Shown: piece by piece, positions 26,114 to 35,235 of the stretch
Layout of the letters: each line of letters starts with the position of its first letter
How positions within the stretch are numbered: the first letter of the stretch is position 1
Program-made: the position numbers and the translations under genes
From: Candidatus Latescibacterota bacterium
GTDB lineage: Bacteria > Krumholzibacteriota > Krumholzibacteriia > WVZY01
Reading direction: 5' to 3'
Assembly: GCA_011772205.1 (NCBI GenBank)
Contig: WVZY01000032.1
Location: 1-64,000 of the forward strand
DNA length: 64,000 nucleotides
The notes under the pieces: model-generated
What the model was told of the DNA's origin: nothing
The model's input: the letters and a program-made list of their open reading frames with translations, nothing else
Database searches by the model: none

Positions 26114-26494
26114 TTGAACCAGCGCGAGAGCAGCAATGCCGACTCCGTATTTCTCGCCGATCATGAACGGTGGTATGCGGCCATAGGATACTTGTTCTTC
26201 CTTTGTTTCTTCAGCCTCTGGAAGGCAAAAGACAGCGAATTCGTCCGTTTTCATAGCCGACAGGCTTTTGTCCTCTTTCTGGCCGAATGCGTCGCTTTCT
26301 TGGCTATTGTCGTGATCGACCGGACGCTCGGACGACTTCCTTTTCTCGGTCTGCTCATCGTCATACTGGCCCAGCTCGTTGCCTACCTGGCAGCCCTCTT
26401 CCTGTCGGTCACCGGCTTCGTCAAAGCGCTGTTCGGAGAGCGATGGGAGATGCCGCTCTTCGGCTCCTACGCTCAACGGGTTCCTCTGATCTAA
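26114..26494 (+). CDS. DUF4870-like small membrane protein
   Basis: A TTG start at 26114 is preferred, with GGAT about 8 nt upstream. The 126-residue product has three hydrophobic segments and the features HERWYAAIGYLFFLCFF, FVRFHSRQAFVLFL, and a final KALFGERWEMPLFGSYA. This matches the DUF4870/Tic20-like family of small membrane proteins of unknown function. It follows the YfgM-like gene by 5 nt and is probably cotranscribed. Confidence 0.75.
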   Translation: MNQRESSNADSVFLADHERWYAAIGYLFFLCFFSLWKAKDSEFVRFHSRQAFVLFLAECVAFLAIVVIDRTLGRLPFLGLLIVILAQLVAYLAALFLSVTGFVKALFGERWEMPLFGSYAQRVPLI

Positions 26495-26528
26495 TTTTAC
26501 AGAGAATCGATTTTTTATCGGCAAATCA

Positions 26529-26648
26529 ATGAGTTACGAGCCATTTGGTGAGCTGCTGGACTTGAAAAAGGGAAGCGGCGGCAGACGATCATATCGCTGG
26601 ACGCTGCATGACTGGGACGAAGAGCCGCCTTATCTTTGTGGCGCATAA
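26529..26648 (+). CDS. Possible 39-residue ORF
   Basis: An ATG at 26529 reads MSYEPFGELLDLKKGSGGRR, then SYRWTLHDWDEEPPYLCGA, and stops at 26648. The composition is protein-like, but there is no clear ribosome-binding site and no family match. It lies just after the DUF4870-like gene. Confidence 0.25.
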   Translation: MSYEPFGELLDLKKGSGGRRSYRWTLHDWDEEPPYLCGA

Positions 26649-26674
26649 TGTATATTATGTTAACTAGCACTAAC

Positions 26675-26712
26675 AATAAAAAACTCGGGCCGATATACGC
26701 CCCCGGCCCGAG
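26675..26712 (-). terminator. Intrinsic terminator of leuS
   Basis: On the minus strand CTCGGGCC and GGCCCGAG form a perfect 8-bp stem followed by a run of six T (26678-26683). It begins 5 nt after the leuS stop codon. Confidence 0.85.
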
Positions 26713-26717
26713 CCGAT

Positions 26718-29207
26718 TCACATCACGATGTTTACTAGCTTGTTCTGGACGACAATGACTTTCTTGGGCTCTTTCCCGGCCATTAACTCGCGGATGCGCA
26801 CGTTTTCCAGCGCTTTTTTGCGTACTTCTTCTTCGCCAAGGTCTATTGGGATTTCTTCCCGAGCTCGAATCCTGCTGTTCACCTGAATCACGAGAGTGAT
26901 CATCTCGCCTTTGGCATATTCGGGGTTCGCCGCGGGCAACGGAGATCGAAAAACGCTGGTCTCGTGCCCCATTCGCTCCCAGAACTCCTCACATAGGTGA
27001 GGTGTCATCGGCGCGAGGAGCCTCACGAGAGAATCGAACGCAAACAGGAGCACCGATGCCGAGCGGAGACCGGGTTCGATTTTCTCCTTATCAGAGAAAG
27101 CGCCCATCTCATTGGATAGCTCCATGATGGCACTGATGGCGGTATTGAAATGGAAATTGTCGTTGATGTCATCTATGACCCGGACGATCGTCCAGTGCGT
27201 CTTTCGAAACAGTTTCTTCTCGTTATCATTCAGGGTTTCAACATCGATCGTCTCTTCACCGGTAGAGATCAGAACGTCTCTATGTTTCTCGAACAACCGG
27301 TAAACGCGGTTTAAAAACCGGCTGCAGCCCTCGACGCTATCGTCTTTCCACTCGGAATCGCGCTCGGGCGGCCCGCAGAATAGGATATAGAGACGCATCG
27401 TATCCGCGCCCATGCTCTCGATAATCGAGCCGGGACTCACCGTGTTGCCTTTGCTCTTGGACATTTTCACCCCGTCCTTGGTGATCATGCCCTGGGTGAA
27501 CAGGCGCCGAAACGGTTCCGAAAAGGAGAGATATCCCTTGCTCTGAAGGAACTTGGTGATGAACCGAGAATACATGAGATGGAGAATGGCGTGCTCGACG
27601 CCACCAACATATTGATCCACAGGCAGCCAGGTGTCTACCAACGCTTTGTCGAACGGCTTTTCCGTATCGTTCGGGCTGAGGTAACGCAGGTAATACCAAC
27701 TCGAGTCCACGAACGTGTCCATGGTATCGGTATCGCGCATCGCTCTCTTCCCACAGGATGGACACGGAACCGCAACGAAATCCTCGTTTCTTGCCAGCGG
27801 ACTTTTCCCTTCGCCCTTCGGACGAAAGTCCACATCCTCGGGCAGCAAGACGGGTAGATCCTCCTCCGGAACGGGCACGATGCCGCAATTCCCACAATGA
27901 ATCATAGGGATCGGTGCGCCCCAGTACCGCTGCCTCGAGATCAGCCAATCGCGAAGCCGATAGTGGATCGTTCGCTTTCCTTGGGAGCGCGATTCGAGAT
28001 ATTCCGCGATCTTGTCGAATCCCTCTTCGCTGGTGAGCCCGGAATAGGATCCGCTGTCCACCATTATGCCCTTACCTTCGAACGCCGCGTCCGGAAACGG
28101 GCTTTTCCCTTCGATTGGTTGGATGACTTCACGGATATCGAGTCCGTGAGTTTTGGCAAAATCGAAATCCCTTTGATCGTGACCCGGCACGCCCATGATG
28201 GCACCGGTCCCGTACTCCATGAGCACGTAGGGTGCGATGTAAATCGGGATCTCCGCTTCGTTCAATGGATTGATCGCATATCGCCCTGTAAATACGCCTT
28301 CCTTGCTCGGCTCTGTGAGCGCCCTCCCGCTGAGTTTTAGAGCCTTTTCCCTTTCGATGAATTCCCGGATTTGGCTTTCCATTTCCGTTCCTTCGATCAG
28401 CTGCGGAACATAAGGATGGTCCAAGGACAGCACCAGGAAGGTCGCACCAAAGATCGTATCGGGCCGCGTGGTGAAGCAGGCCACTGATTTATTGATGTCG
28501 TCGATGGCAAACAGGATTTCCTGGCCCTCGCTCCGATCGATCCAGTTGCGCTGCATTGCAATGACGCGTTCCGGCCAATCTTCGAGCTGACCCAGATCAT
28601 CGAGCAGCGGGTCGGCGAAGGCCGTGATTTTGAAAAACCACTGTTCGAGAAACCGCTCGGCGATCGTCGCTCCGCAGCGCTCACAAGCGCCAGCGATGAC
28701 TTGTTCGTTTGCCACAACGGTCTTGCATGACGGGCACCAGTTCACCGAAGCTGCCTTCCGGTAAGCGAGGCCGCTCTTGTACAGTTGCAGGAAAATCCAC
28801 TGGGTCCATCGGTAATACATCGGATCGCACGACGTGATCTCGCGGTCCCAGTCGTACAGAACTCCCCATTCGAAGAATTGCTCTTTCATCTTCTTGATGT
28901 TTTCTGCGGTCCAGACGGCTGGATGTATGTTGTAAGCCAGCGCGGCATTTTCGGCGGGAAGACCGAAGGCATCCCATCCCATGGGCGCCAGCACGCTGCA
29001 GCCCTCCATCAGTTTGTAGCGAGCGAGCGCATCTCCGATGACATAGTTCCGCCCATGGCCGACGTGGAGATCGCCCGATGGATACGGATACATCATCAGG
29101 CAGTAATACTTCTCCCCCGAGCTGTTCAGATCGACCGTCATCAGGCCCTCCCGCTCCCAGGCGGCCTTCCACTTCGCTTCAATTGATTTGTGAGGATAAC
29201 GGTCCAT
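26718..29207 (-). CDS. leuS: Leucyl-tRNA synthetase
   Basis: The 829-residue product has the class I synthetase motifs: the HIGH equivalent HVGHGRNY in YPSGDLHVGHGRNY (about 45-52), a zinc-type cluster CPSCKTVVANEQVIAGACERC (about 157-177), the CP1 editing domain (TTRPDTIFG), and KMSKS in GVKMSKSKGNTVSPG (about 590). The ATG at 29207 (MDRYPHKSIEAKW) is preferred over the longer frame because homologues begin here and the longer form overlaps the upstream gene. It follows the TusA-like gene by 19 nt and has its own terminator. Confidence 0.96.
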   Translation of the reverse strand: MDRYPHKSIEAKWKAAWEREGLMTVDLNSSGEKYYCLMMYPYPSGDLHVGHGRNYVIGDALARYKLMEGCSVLAPMGWDAFGLPAENAALAYNIHPAVWTAENIKKMKEQFFEWGVLYDWDREITSCDPMYYRWTQWIFLQLYKSGLAYRKAASVNWCPSCKTVVANEQVIAGACERCGATIAERFLEQWFFKITAFADPLLDDLGQLEDWPERVIAMQRNWIDRSEGQEILFAIDDINKSVACFTTRPDTIFGATFLVLSLDHPYVPQLIEGTEMESQIREFIEREKALKLSGRALTEPSKEGVFTGRYAINPLNEAEIPIYIAPYVLMEYGTGAIMGVPGHDQRDFDFAKTHGLDIREVIQPIEGKSPFPDAAFEGKGIMVDSGSYSGLTSEEGFDKIAEYLESRSQGKRTIHYRLRDWLISRQRYWGAPIPMIHCGNCGIVPVPEEDLPVLLPEDVDFRPKGEGKSPLARNEDFVAVPCPSCGKRAMRDTDTMDTFVDSSWYYLRYLSPNDTEKPFDKALVDTWLPVDQYVGGVEHAILHLMYSRFITKFLQSKGYLSFSEPFRRLFTQGMITKDGVKMSKSKGNTVSPGSIIESMGADTMRLYILFCGPPERDSEWKDDSVEGCSRFLNRVYRLFEKHRDVLISTGEETIDVETLNDNEKKLFRKTHWTIVRVIDDINDNFHFNTAISAIMELSNEMGAFSDKEKIEPGLRSASVLLFAFDSLVRLLAPMTPHLCEEFWERMGHETSVFRSPLPAANPEYAKGEMITLVIQVNSRIRAREEIPIDLGEEEVRKKALENVRIRELMAGKEPKKVIVVQNKLVNIVM

Positions 29208-29226
29208 AATATTGTAATATAATGAA

Positions 29227-29472
29227 TTACTCGCTTTCCGAAAGTGCTGTAAAATCCGCAAGTATGTGAAACTCTTCCCCGATCGCGTCGATTTCTACTT
29301 TTGCGTTGCAGGAACGGAAAAATGCTTCCAAATCACTTGCTGCGTCAGCACTGCTGACCACAACGCGCATCATGGTGCACTTCCCTTTTTCGAGGGCCGT
29401 TTGCACCATCATGCGGGGACCGGGATTGGAAAGCCCCCTCGCGTTTATTTTAATAACATTTTCGGTTCCCAT
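29227..29472 (-). CDS. TusA/SirA-like small protein lacking the catalytic Cys
   Basis: The 81-residue protein has the TusA fold signature INARGLSNPGPRMMVQTALE, but the normal CPxP motif reads NPGP: the sulfur-carrying Cys is Asn. A Cys remains in KGKCTMM and another in RSCNAKVEI. TusA-type proteins relay sulfur for tRNA thiolation or molybdopterin; without the Cys this one cannot do so in the usual way. It may bind a partner or act as a regulator. AGGGGGGAA lies before the ATG. It is sandwiched between trxA and leuS. Confidence 0.75.
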   Translation of the reverse strand: MGTENVIKINARGLSNPGPRMMVQTALEKGKCTMMRVVVSSADAASDLEAFFRSCNAKVEIDAIGEEFHILADFTALSESE

Positions 29473-29550
29473 GGTTCCCCCCTTGGCCTGATTGGGCTTG
29501 CTGTTATGCCCAGTCGACGCATTTTACCAAAACGCGTTTAAAACCACCGA

Positions 29551-29604
29551 CGCCCGTCCCCCACGCGATTGGTGTTCAGGACCCGTATCGCTGGTGGACG
29601 GGCG
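29551..29604 (-). terminator. Likely terminator of trxA
   Basis: CGCCCGTCC (29551-29559) pairs perfectly with GGACGGGCG (29596-29604). On the minus strand the stem is followed by GGTGGTTTT. It lies 10 nt after the trxA stop. The loop is long, so efficiency is uncertain. Confidence 0.5.
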
Positions 29605-29613
29605 CTGTCCGTA

Positions 29614-29943
29614 TCAAAGGAGATCTCTTATCGCGTCCTCGATATTCTCCTCGCTTTGCGCGCCAATCAACTGGTTCTTGATGACACCCTCTTTAAAAAA
29701 AAGAAGGGTCGGGATGCTTCTGATGGCGAACTCCGATGGTGTTGACTTATGCTCGTCCACATTCATCGATACGAATTTGACACTGCCCTCATACTTCTCG
29801 GCCATGCGCTCCAATATTGGCGTAACCACTTTGCAGGGCCCGCACCAGGGGGCCCAGAAATCAACGATCACCGGAAGACCGGAACGGCGCACTTCATCAT
29901 TGAAATCCGTATCAGTGATCTCCTGTAACTTGCTTTTTCCCAT
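29614..29943 (-). CDS. trxA: Thioredoxin
   Basis: The 109-residue protein has the active site WAPWCGPCK (Cys at about 34 and 37), the cis-Pro region RSIPTLLFF, and the usual length. It should act as a general cytoplasmic dithiol reductant. It follows holA by 80 nt, and the ATG is preceded by GGTCC-rich sequence without a strong ribosome-binding site. There is no thioredoxin reductase gene in the window. Confidence 0.95.
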   Translation of the reverse strand: MGKSKLQEITDTDFNDEVRRSGLPVIVDFWAPWCGPCKVVTPILERMAEKYEGSVKFVSMNVDEHKSTPSEFAIRSIPTLLFFKEGVIKNQLIGAQSEENIEDAIRDLL

Positions 29944-30023
29944 ATAGTTCGGACCTTTCTGGTGTAACTCCCGCTACTAGCGTTTCCTCCCTGAATCAAC
30001 ACTCAATATGGGTCAACAATTTT

Positions 30024-31088
30024 TTAGAATATATTGGCGTAAGTGGCAAGCTTTTTCCGCACAAATGAGGCGAAGAAAGCTTCCTCTAAGAGGTGCTTTG
30101 GATCGATGGTGGAGGTTTTCAAAGTGAAGTCGACCCATCGTAGGTTTTCAAGGAGCATTTCGAGATCCGATTTTTCGAAGCGCATGGATTGGCGCGCCAA
30201 CTGCTCCACGGAATACTCGCTCCTGCCCATCCTGCCGGCGAGCCATCGGATTGAACCAGTTCCCCTGCGGGACTCTTCGGCGAGCGATTTGATGCGCAGA
30301 AGCTCGACGACTCGCTTGAGGAGCATTGCGAGAACGAACACCGGTTCTTCGCCAGCATCGATCAGCCTGTCCAGTCTTCTAACCAGCTCATGCACATTCT
30401 GGTCACGCGTGATGAGGTTTCGAACAGCGAACAGGTCTTCCGTCCGGTACTTGCCGACTACCTCGCTGACCACGCTGCGCGTTACCGATGTTGAACCGGC
30501 CGCATTTAGAGCAATTTTTTCGACTTCGTTGAGCAAGTCGCTCAGATTCGTTCCGACCGAGTCGATGAGTAGCTCGAGCGCGTCCTGCTCGATATCGAGC
30601 CCTTCCTTGCTGAGCCGGCTTTTCACTCTGGCCAGCGTTTCGGTCTCAGAGAGATGATCGAAGCGTATAGCCGCGCCTCGATCTTCCGCAGTTTTCTTCA
30701 TCGCTTTGAGCCGGACTGTATCGAGCTTGTCCACAGCCGACTCCGCGACAAACACGAGAGCGTCGGGAAATTTCCCGATTCGGTCTATAACCCAGTCCTT
30801 ATTGGCCGTCGAGAGATCTTCGAATCGCTTGAGAACAATTAGCCGATTGTCTGCAAACAGTGGAAAGCTTCTCATCCGGTCATCGAAAGCGGCTTTGTCG
30901 AATTCGTCGCCGTGGAAAATATCGAGGTTGAACGTGCGATTTCGTTCGGGCAGCACGGCCTGGATGATTTCGCTCAAAAATTCTTTCTTAAGATACTCCT
31001 CGGGCCCGTAGAGAAAATAAACGTCCCTGACGTCCCCCTTGCGGAGGGCTTCGAAAAGCTTTCTATAATCTTTGAGGGTTTTGGCCAT
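30024..31088 (-). CDS. holA: DNA polymerase III delta subunit
   Basis: The 354-residue product begins MAKTLKDYRKLFEALRKGD, followed by VYFLYGPEEYLKKEFLSEI, the standard start of HolA. Further signatures are FPLFADNRLIVLKRFEDLS, RSFPLF and the helical C-terminal collar (QSMRFEKSDLEMLLENLRWVD). It opens the beta clamp within the clamp loader. The ATG at 31088 lies 11 nt after the lptE stop. An in-frame TTG overlapping lptE is less likely. It follows lptE, the same order as in many Gram-negative bacteria. Confidence 0.92.
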   Translation of the reverse strand: MAKTLKDYRKLFEALRKGDVRDVYFLYGPEEYLKKEFLSEIIQAVLPERNRTFNLDIFHGDEFDKAAFDDRMRSFPLFADNRLIVLKRFEDLSTANKDWVIDRIGKFPDALVFVAESAVDKLDTVRLKAMKKTAEDRGAAIRFDHLSETETLARVKSRLSKEGLDIEQDALELLIDSVGTNLSDLLNEVEKIALNAAGSTSVTRSVVSEVVGKYRTEDLFAVRNLITRDQNVHELVRRLDRLIDAGEEPVFVLAMLLKRVVELLRIKSLAEESRRGTGSIRWLAGRMGRSEYSVEQLARQSMRFEKSDLEMLLENLRWVDFTLKTSTIDPKHLLEEAFFASFVRKKLATYANIF

Positions 31089-31099
31089 CGCCGTCCCGA

Positions 31100-31594
31100 T
31101 TACCAATCCTGGACCGTGAGGTTGAGAATCTGGTCCGTTATTTCATCGATGGCTTCCTTGAGCGCGTCTTCAAAGGACAGGCCCTCTTCGGACACTTCCA
31201 GAAAGTAGGAACCGTCTCCTTGGATCCTTTTATCTTTCCAAATCGGCTCGTTCAGTCGCCGGTTGAAGAGACTGACCTGCACGCTCACAACGACGTGATA
31301 TTCTTCGGCGTTGAGATCTCGATTGAAAGAGAATGGAAGATTCCTGAACTCGACGATGTCCCCTTCGAGAATTGCATCGGCATCATCCTCGTCCATCACT
31401 TTGAGGGTATTATCATCCACGAGGTTCTGGATGATCTTTTCTGTAACGCTGATTTCCAGACTTGGCTCGGTGGTCTTATTGGTAAAGAACGGAACGGCTA
31501 TGGACTTGATACCTTTGGCGGTACGGGAAGTTGTGCTGTACCAGCAACCGAACAATAGCAGTGGAATGAATAGCAGTGGAATTCTCCATTTCAA
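31100..31594 (-). CDS. lptE: LPS-assembly lipoprotein LptE
   Basis: The 164-residue protein has a lipoprotein signal ending LLLFGC (Cys17). The mature part has the LptE pattern: IKSIAVPFFTNKTTEPSLE, LTEKIIQNL, ADAILEGDIVEF and YHVVVSVQVSLFNRR. LptE plugs LptD in the outer membrane for lipopolysaccharide insertion. The start overlaps the stop of the response-regulator gene by 4 nt, so translation is coupled. Position before holA supports the call. Confidence 0.88.
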   Translation of the reverse strand: MKWRIPLLFIPLLLFGCWYSTTSRTAKGIKSIAVPFFTNKTTEPSLEISVTEKIIQNLVDDNTLKVMDEDDADAILEGDIVEFRNLPFSFNRDLNAEEYHVVVSVQVSLFNRRLNEPIWKDKRIQGDGSYFLEVSEEGLSFEDALKEAIDEITDQILNLTVQDW

Positions 31595-33018
31595 GACTTG
31601 CTCACTTCCTTGCTTTCATCCAGAGAGAAGCTTTTCATTCTATAACGGAGTTTGTCCCGTTTGATTTTGAGTAGCTTTGCCGTCTGGCTCTGGTTCCAGT
31701 CCGTCTGCTCCGAAGCTTTAAGGATCAATGCTCTTTCAAGATCGGAAACGACCTTGTCGAAATCAACTCCTTTTTCAGGAATCGGTTGGGACAGAATCCG
31801 GTCGATTCTCTTGCCGATGCTGCTCTCCTCGTACCCAGTTTTGGTGAACGGGAGGTACTCAGGTTTCAGGACCGGCCCGTCCTCGAGCAGAACGATGCGC
31901 TCCAGTACATTCCTCAACTCCCTGATATTTCCGGGCCAGGGGTAATCCAACATCATCTCCAGGGCGTCGCTTCTGATTTCTTCCATAGTCTTGTTGAATT
32001 TCTTGTTGAATTGATTGAGGAAGTATTTTGCGAAACTGATAAGATCTTCCTTCCGCTCCCGGAGAGGGGGAATGGTGAGTGGAACGACCTTTAACCGGTA
32101 GTAGAGGTCCGATCGAAAGCGGTTTTCTGCAACTTCTTGACTAAGATCCCTGTTTGTTGCGCTAATTACCCGGACGCTAACATGGATGTCCGCTGTCCCT
32201 CCCACTCTTCTGAAAACCATTCTCTCGAGAACCTTGAGCAGCTTGACCTGAATGGTGAGGCTCATCTCGCCGATCTCGTCGAGAAATAACGTTCCCCGGT
32301 TCGCCATTTCGAGGAGGCCGAGCTTCTGTGTTTTCGCATCTGTGAAAGCGCCCTTCTCGTGACCGAAGAGCTCGCTTTCGAGCAGCTGTTCTGGAAGGCT
32401 GGCACAGTTGATATCGAGAAAAGCTTCTTTCGCGCGGTTGCTGTACTGGTGGATGAGGCGGGCGACCATCTCCTTTCCGACGCCGCTCTCCCCTTCGATG
32501 AGTACCGTTGTGGTGTCCGTCTTGGCAACTTGTTGGGCGATGTCATAGACTTTCTTCATCGCCTTGCTTTCCCCGGTAATGTATTCGAAACCCGTGCCGA
32601 GATCCATCTGCCGCTTCAGCTGGAGGACTTCGCGACCCAGGCGTTTGCTCTCGAGACCCTTATCGATGACGAAAAGCAGCTGCTCGAGATTGATGGGCTT
32701 GCTTACGAAATCATATGCCCCGCCCTTCATCGCCTCTACCGCCGTCTCGATGTCTCCGAACGCCGTTATCATCACAACGCAAATCTCGGGGAGAACCGCC
32801 TTGATTTTTCGAAGAACTTCGAGCCCGTCCATATCGGGAAGCTTCAGGTCCAGAAGGACGAGATCTGGAATGTGCTGCCTCGCTATTTCAACGGCTTCAT
32901 GGCCGGTCTTCGCCGTTAAGGCTTCATAGCCTTCCTGCACCAGCGTCTTTTCCAGGAAAAAGCGAATCGTGTCCTGGTCATCAACCAGAAGGATGACTGA
33001 CTTCACTTGATTCTCCAT
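31591..33018 (-). CDS. NtrC-family sigma-54-dependent response regulator
   Basis: The 475-residue protein has a receiver domain (about 6-120) with acidic pair DD13-14 and phospho-acceptor Asp57. An AAA+ activator domain follows (about 145-375) with Walker A GESGVGKE (176-183) and Walker B LFLDEIGEM. A Fis-type helix-turn-helix closes it (NQSQTAKLLKIKRDKLRYRM, about 440-460). The sigma-54 contact loop reads GAFTDA (223-228) instead of the commoner GAFTGA. Its start overlaps the kinase gene by 38 nt. It should activate sigma-54 promoters; five candidate sites are found in this window. Confidence 0.95.
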   Translation of the reverse strand: MENQVKSVILLVDDQDTIRFFLEKTLVQEGYEALTAKTGHEAVEIARQHIPDLVLLDLKLPDMDGLEVLRKIKAVLPEICVVMITAFGDIETAVEAMKGGAYDFVSKPINLEQLLFVIDKGLESKRLGREVLQLKRQMDLGTGFEYITGESKAMKKVYDIAQQVAKTDTTTVLIEGESGVGKEMVARLIHQYSNRAKEAFLDINCASLPEQLLESELFGHEKGAFTDAKTQKLGLLEMANRGTLFLDEIGEMSLTIQVKLLKVLERMVFRRVGGTADIHVSVRVISATNRDLSQEVAENRFRSDLYYRLKVVPLTIPPLRERKEDLISFAKYFLNQFNKKFNKTMEEIRSDALEMMLDYPWPGNIRELRNVLERIVLLEDGPVLKPEYLPFTKTGYEESSIGKRIDRILSQPIPEKGVDFDKVVSDLERALILKASEQTDWNQSQTAKLLKIKRDKLRYRMKSFSLDESKEVSKS

Positions 33019-35035
33019 GCTGCACCTTCTCTACAGGGAGATAGACTGTAAAAGTCGTCCCCTTATCTTTGTTGCTGTCGACGAAAATGTAGCCGCCGTG
33101 CCTTTCCACGATGCTGTGGCTGACATATAGACCCAGGCCGGTACCCTCTTGTTTTGTTGAGAAGAAAGGTTCGAAGACCTTGTTCTTTTCGTCTTCGTTC
33201 AGTCCAACTCCCCTGTCATTGACTTCGATGATAACATAATCGCGCACATCGTCAAACAGAACGTCGCTGACGTCCTGGGGGAAGGATGCACGAATAGTTA
33301 CTTCCCCACCTTCGTTGCTTGCTTCTATTGCGTTCTTGATCAGGTTGATCATGACCTGTGTAACTCTGTCGCCATCTAATTTTATCATTTTCGATTCTTC
33401 GGGATACTCCGTTATTATCCTTGCCGACTTCTTCTCTGCGAGATCATGGAGACTGGCAATACTGTTCTTTATGATTGTTTCGATTCTAATGTTTTGATAC
33501 ATCAAATCACCGATCCTCACCACACTCATAATGTCGCCGATCAACCGGTCGATTCTACTGACTTCATTCAAGATGAACGCGATATTCTCCCGCTGATCCT
33601 CAGTAATGGAACCCGAGCGCTTGAGATACTGGATTCCGGCGGCGATCCCCGTTAGAGGGTTGCGGATCTCGTGCGCAATGCTCGACGAAAAACGCCCGAG
33701 CGCCGCGAGCTTGTCCAGGTGCATGATCTTCTCTTCCATTCGCTTGATCCTCGTAATGTCATCGAAGACGGCCAGCACGCCCTGGATCTCCTTCGACTCA
33801 TCGAGAAGGAATGACGTGTTGAGCAATACCGGAAGCTTACTCGAATCCTTCTTTATTACCCACGTCTCGCGATGGAAATCCCGCCTGCCCGTTCGCAACG
33901 TGCTCAGAACGGGACTCCTTCCCTCTTCGGAAAATCCGTCGACAATGAGATCCTCCACCCGCATCCCTATTAGCTCGTCCGATGCATAACCGGTGATCCT
34001 TTCCGCCGTTTCGTTCGCAAGCACCACCTTCCCCGTTTTATCCACAGTGAGCAATCCGTTCATCATGCTGTTGATCACATTTTCTCGAAAGCTCTCCTCC
34101 TGTTTGAGTTCTGTGTAAAGTCTTGTATTTTCAAGGATTGTGCCAATCTGGAGTGATAATGTTTCAACCGAGACGAGGTCGACCTTGCTGAGCTTGGCCG
34201 CTTTGAAACCGTCCGTTACTCCGACCACACCCAGAATTGGGAAACGCTGGCAGCTGGGGCACCTCGCTTCGTCCAAGGTCATCTCCGTTGCGTCCGGTGA
34301 ATATTGCCCCTTGAGCAGGCAATCCTCGTTTTCCCAGCAAGGCAGAGAGGCCGCGCTCTTCATCAAAGGGACAATGATGAATGTCTCCATCGTGCTGTCC
34401 TCGAAAAGCTCTTCTCCTCCTAGGCTGCCGATGGGGTGCATAGCAGGATCCTTGATAAGTACCGGCTGCCGCCTGAGAATGGCTTTTTTGACCATCCCGT
34501 CCATGTCGGACAGCTTGAGGTTTGTCATTGTAGAATGCTGACCGGACTTCTCGCGGAACACATACAGATTCATCACCTCCCTCTCTTGATTGTACACGCC
34601 CACGAATAGCTCCTTGAATCCGAGTCCTTTCGAGAGAAACGTGGTCACCGAGTCGACGATCTTCCTCTCATCGAGAGAAGAGATGATCATTAAACCGATC
34701 TCTTTCAGGCTCAGCAGCTGGATGTTTTTCTCGACAAGCTGAAAACATCGCTTCTCGAGCTCTGTGGCCACTTCCTTGAAGGATTCGAGAATCAGGTGAT
34801 CGATATCACCACCGCTGGCCCGGTCCAGTTCCCCAAACGCCTCGGACTTGATGTTTCGAATGCTTTGGAGAATCGCATGATACCTGCGTTTTTTTCTCCG
34901 GTAGACGAGGTAGATGTTGAGGAAGACTGCGATTCCAGCAATTGGAATGAAGATGTACCATGGAAGATATAGTGCGAGCAGGGCGAAACAGATCGCATAG
35001 ATCGCGATGTTGGTGATCAGCTCTCTTAGCGGCAT
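32981..35035 (-). CDS. Membrane sensor histidine kinase (GAF-PAS-HisKA-HATPase)
   Basis: The 684-residue protein has two TM helices (about 9-27 and 29-45) with almost no periplasmic loop. Then come a GAF domain (about 110-310), a PAS domain (about 315-425), a HisKA domain with His455 in AHEIRNPLTG, and an ATPase domain with NLIKNAIEAS, VNDRGVGLNEDE and GTGLGLYVSHSIVERHGG. Inside the GAF domain are four Cys (233, 239, 259, 262; CWENEDC and CPSC), a possible metal site. It is the cognate kinase of the overlapping response regulator, and its domain order resembles PrsK apart from a shorter membrane part. Confidence 0.93.
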   Translation of the reverse strand: MPLRELITNIAIYAICFALLALYLPWYIFIPIAGIAVFLNIYLVYRRKKRRYHAILQSIRNIKSEAFGELDRASGGDIDHLILESFKEVATELEKRCFQLVEKNIQLLSLKEIGLMIISSLDERKIVDSVTTFLSKGLGFKELFVGVYNQEREVMNLYVFREKSGQHSTMTNLKLSDMDGMVKKAILRRQPVLIKDPAMHPIGSLGGEELFEDSTMETFIIVPLMKSAASLPCWENEDCLLKGQYSPDATEMTLDEARCPSCQRFPILGVVGVTDGFKAAKLSKVDLVSVETLSLQIGTILENTRLYTELKQEESFRENVINSMMNGLLTVDKTGKVVLANETAERITGYASDELIGMRVEDLIVDGFSEEGRSPVLSTLRTGRRDFHRETWVIKKDSSKLPVLLNTSFLLDESKEIQGVLAVFDDITRIKRMEEKIMHLDKLAALGRFSSSIAHEIRNPLTGIAAGIQYLKRSGSITEDQRENIAFILNEVSRIDRLIGDIMSVVRIGDLMYQNIRIETIIKNSIASLHDLAEKKSARIITEYPEESKMIKLDGDRVTQVMINLIKNAIEASNEGGEVTIRASFPQDVSDVLFDDVRDYVIIEVNDRGVGLNEDEKNKVFEPFFSTKQEGTGLGLYVSHSIVERHGGYIFVDSNKDKGTTFTVYLPVEKVQHGESSEVSHPSG

Positions 35036-35130
35036 CTCTGCATTCGAGGAGAAACGGATTCTCTACTCAATCAGAACTCGAAGTCCAATAGCTACATAGC
35101 TTTCCAAATAGCATGCTAGCACAACCGCCG

Positions 35131-35146
35131 TGCAATTACCATGCCC
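35131..35146 (-). promoter_or_regulatory. Sigma-54 promoter candidate of the kinase/regulator operon
   Basis: On the minus strand GGGCATGGTAATTGCA matches TGGCACGNNNNTTGCW at 10 of 12 informative positions, with exact GG-N10-GC spacing. Transcription would start near 35119, about 85 nt before the kinase ATG. Confidence 0.6.
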
Positions 35147-35235
35147 TTTCTGGAGCGCACAGCGGCATGCACTATACACCTGTATGTTGTGCTTGGATCG
35201 GTAGATGCGGTAGGGTAAGAGCGCTAATACGGCCG

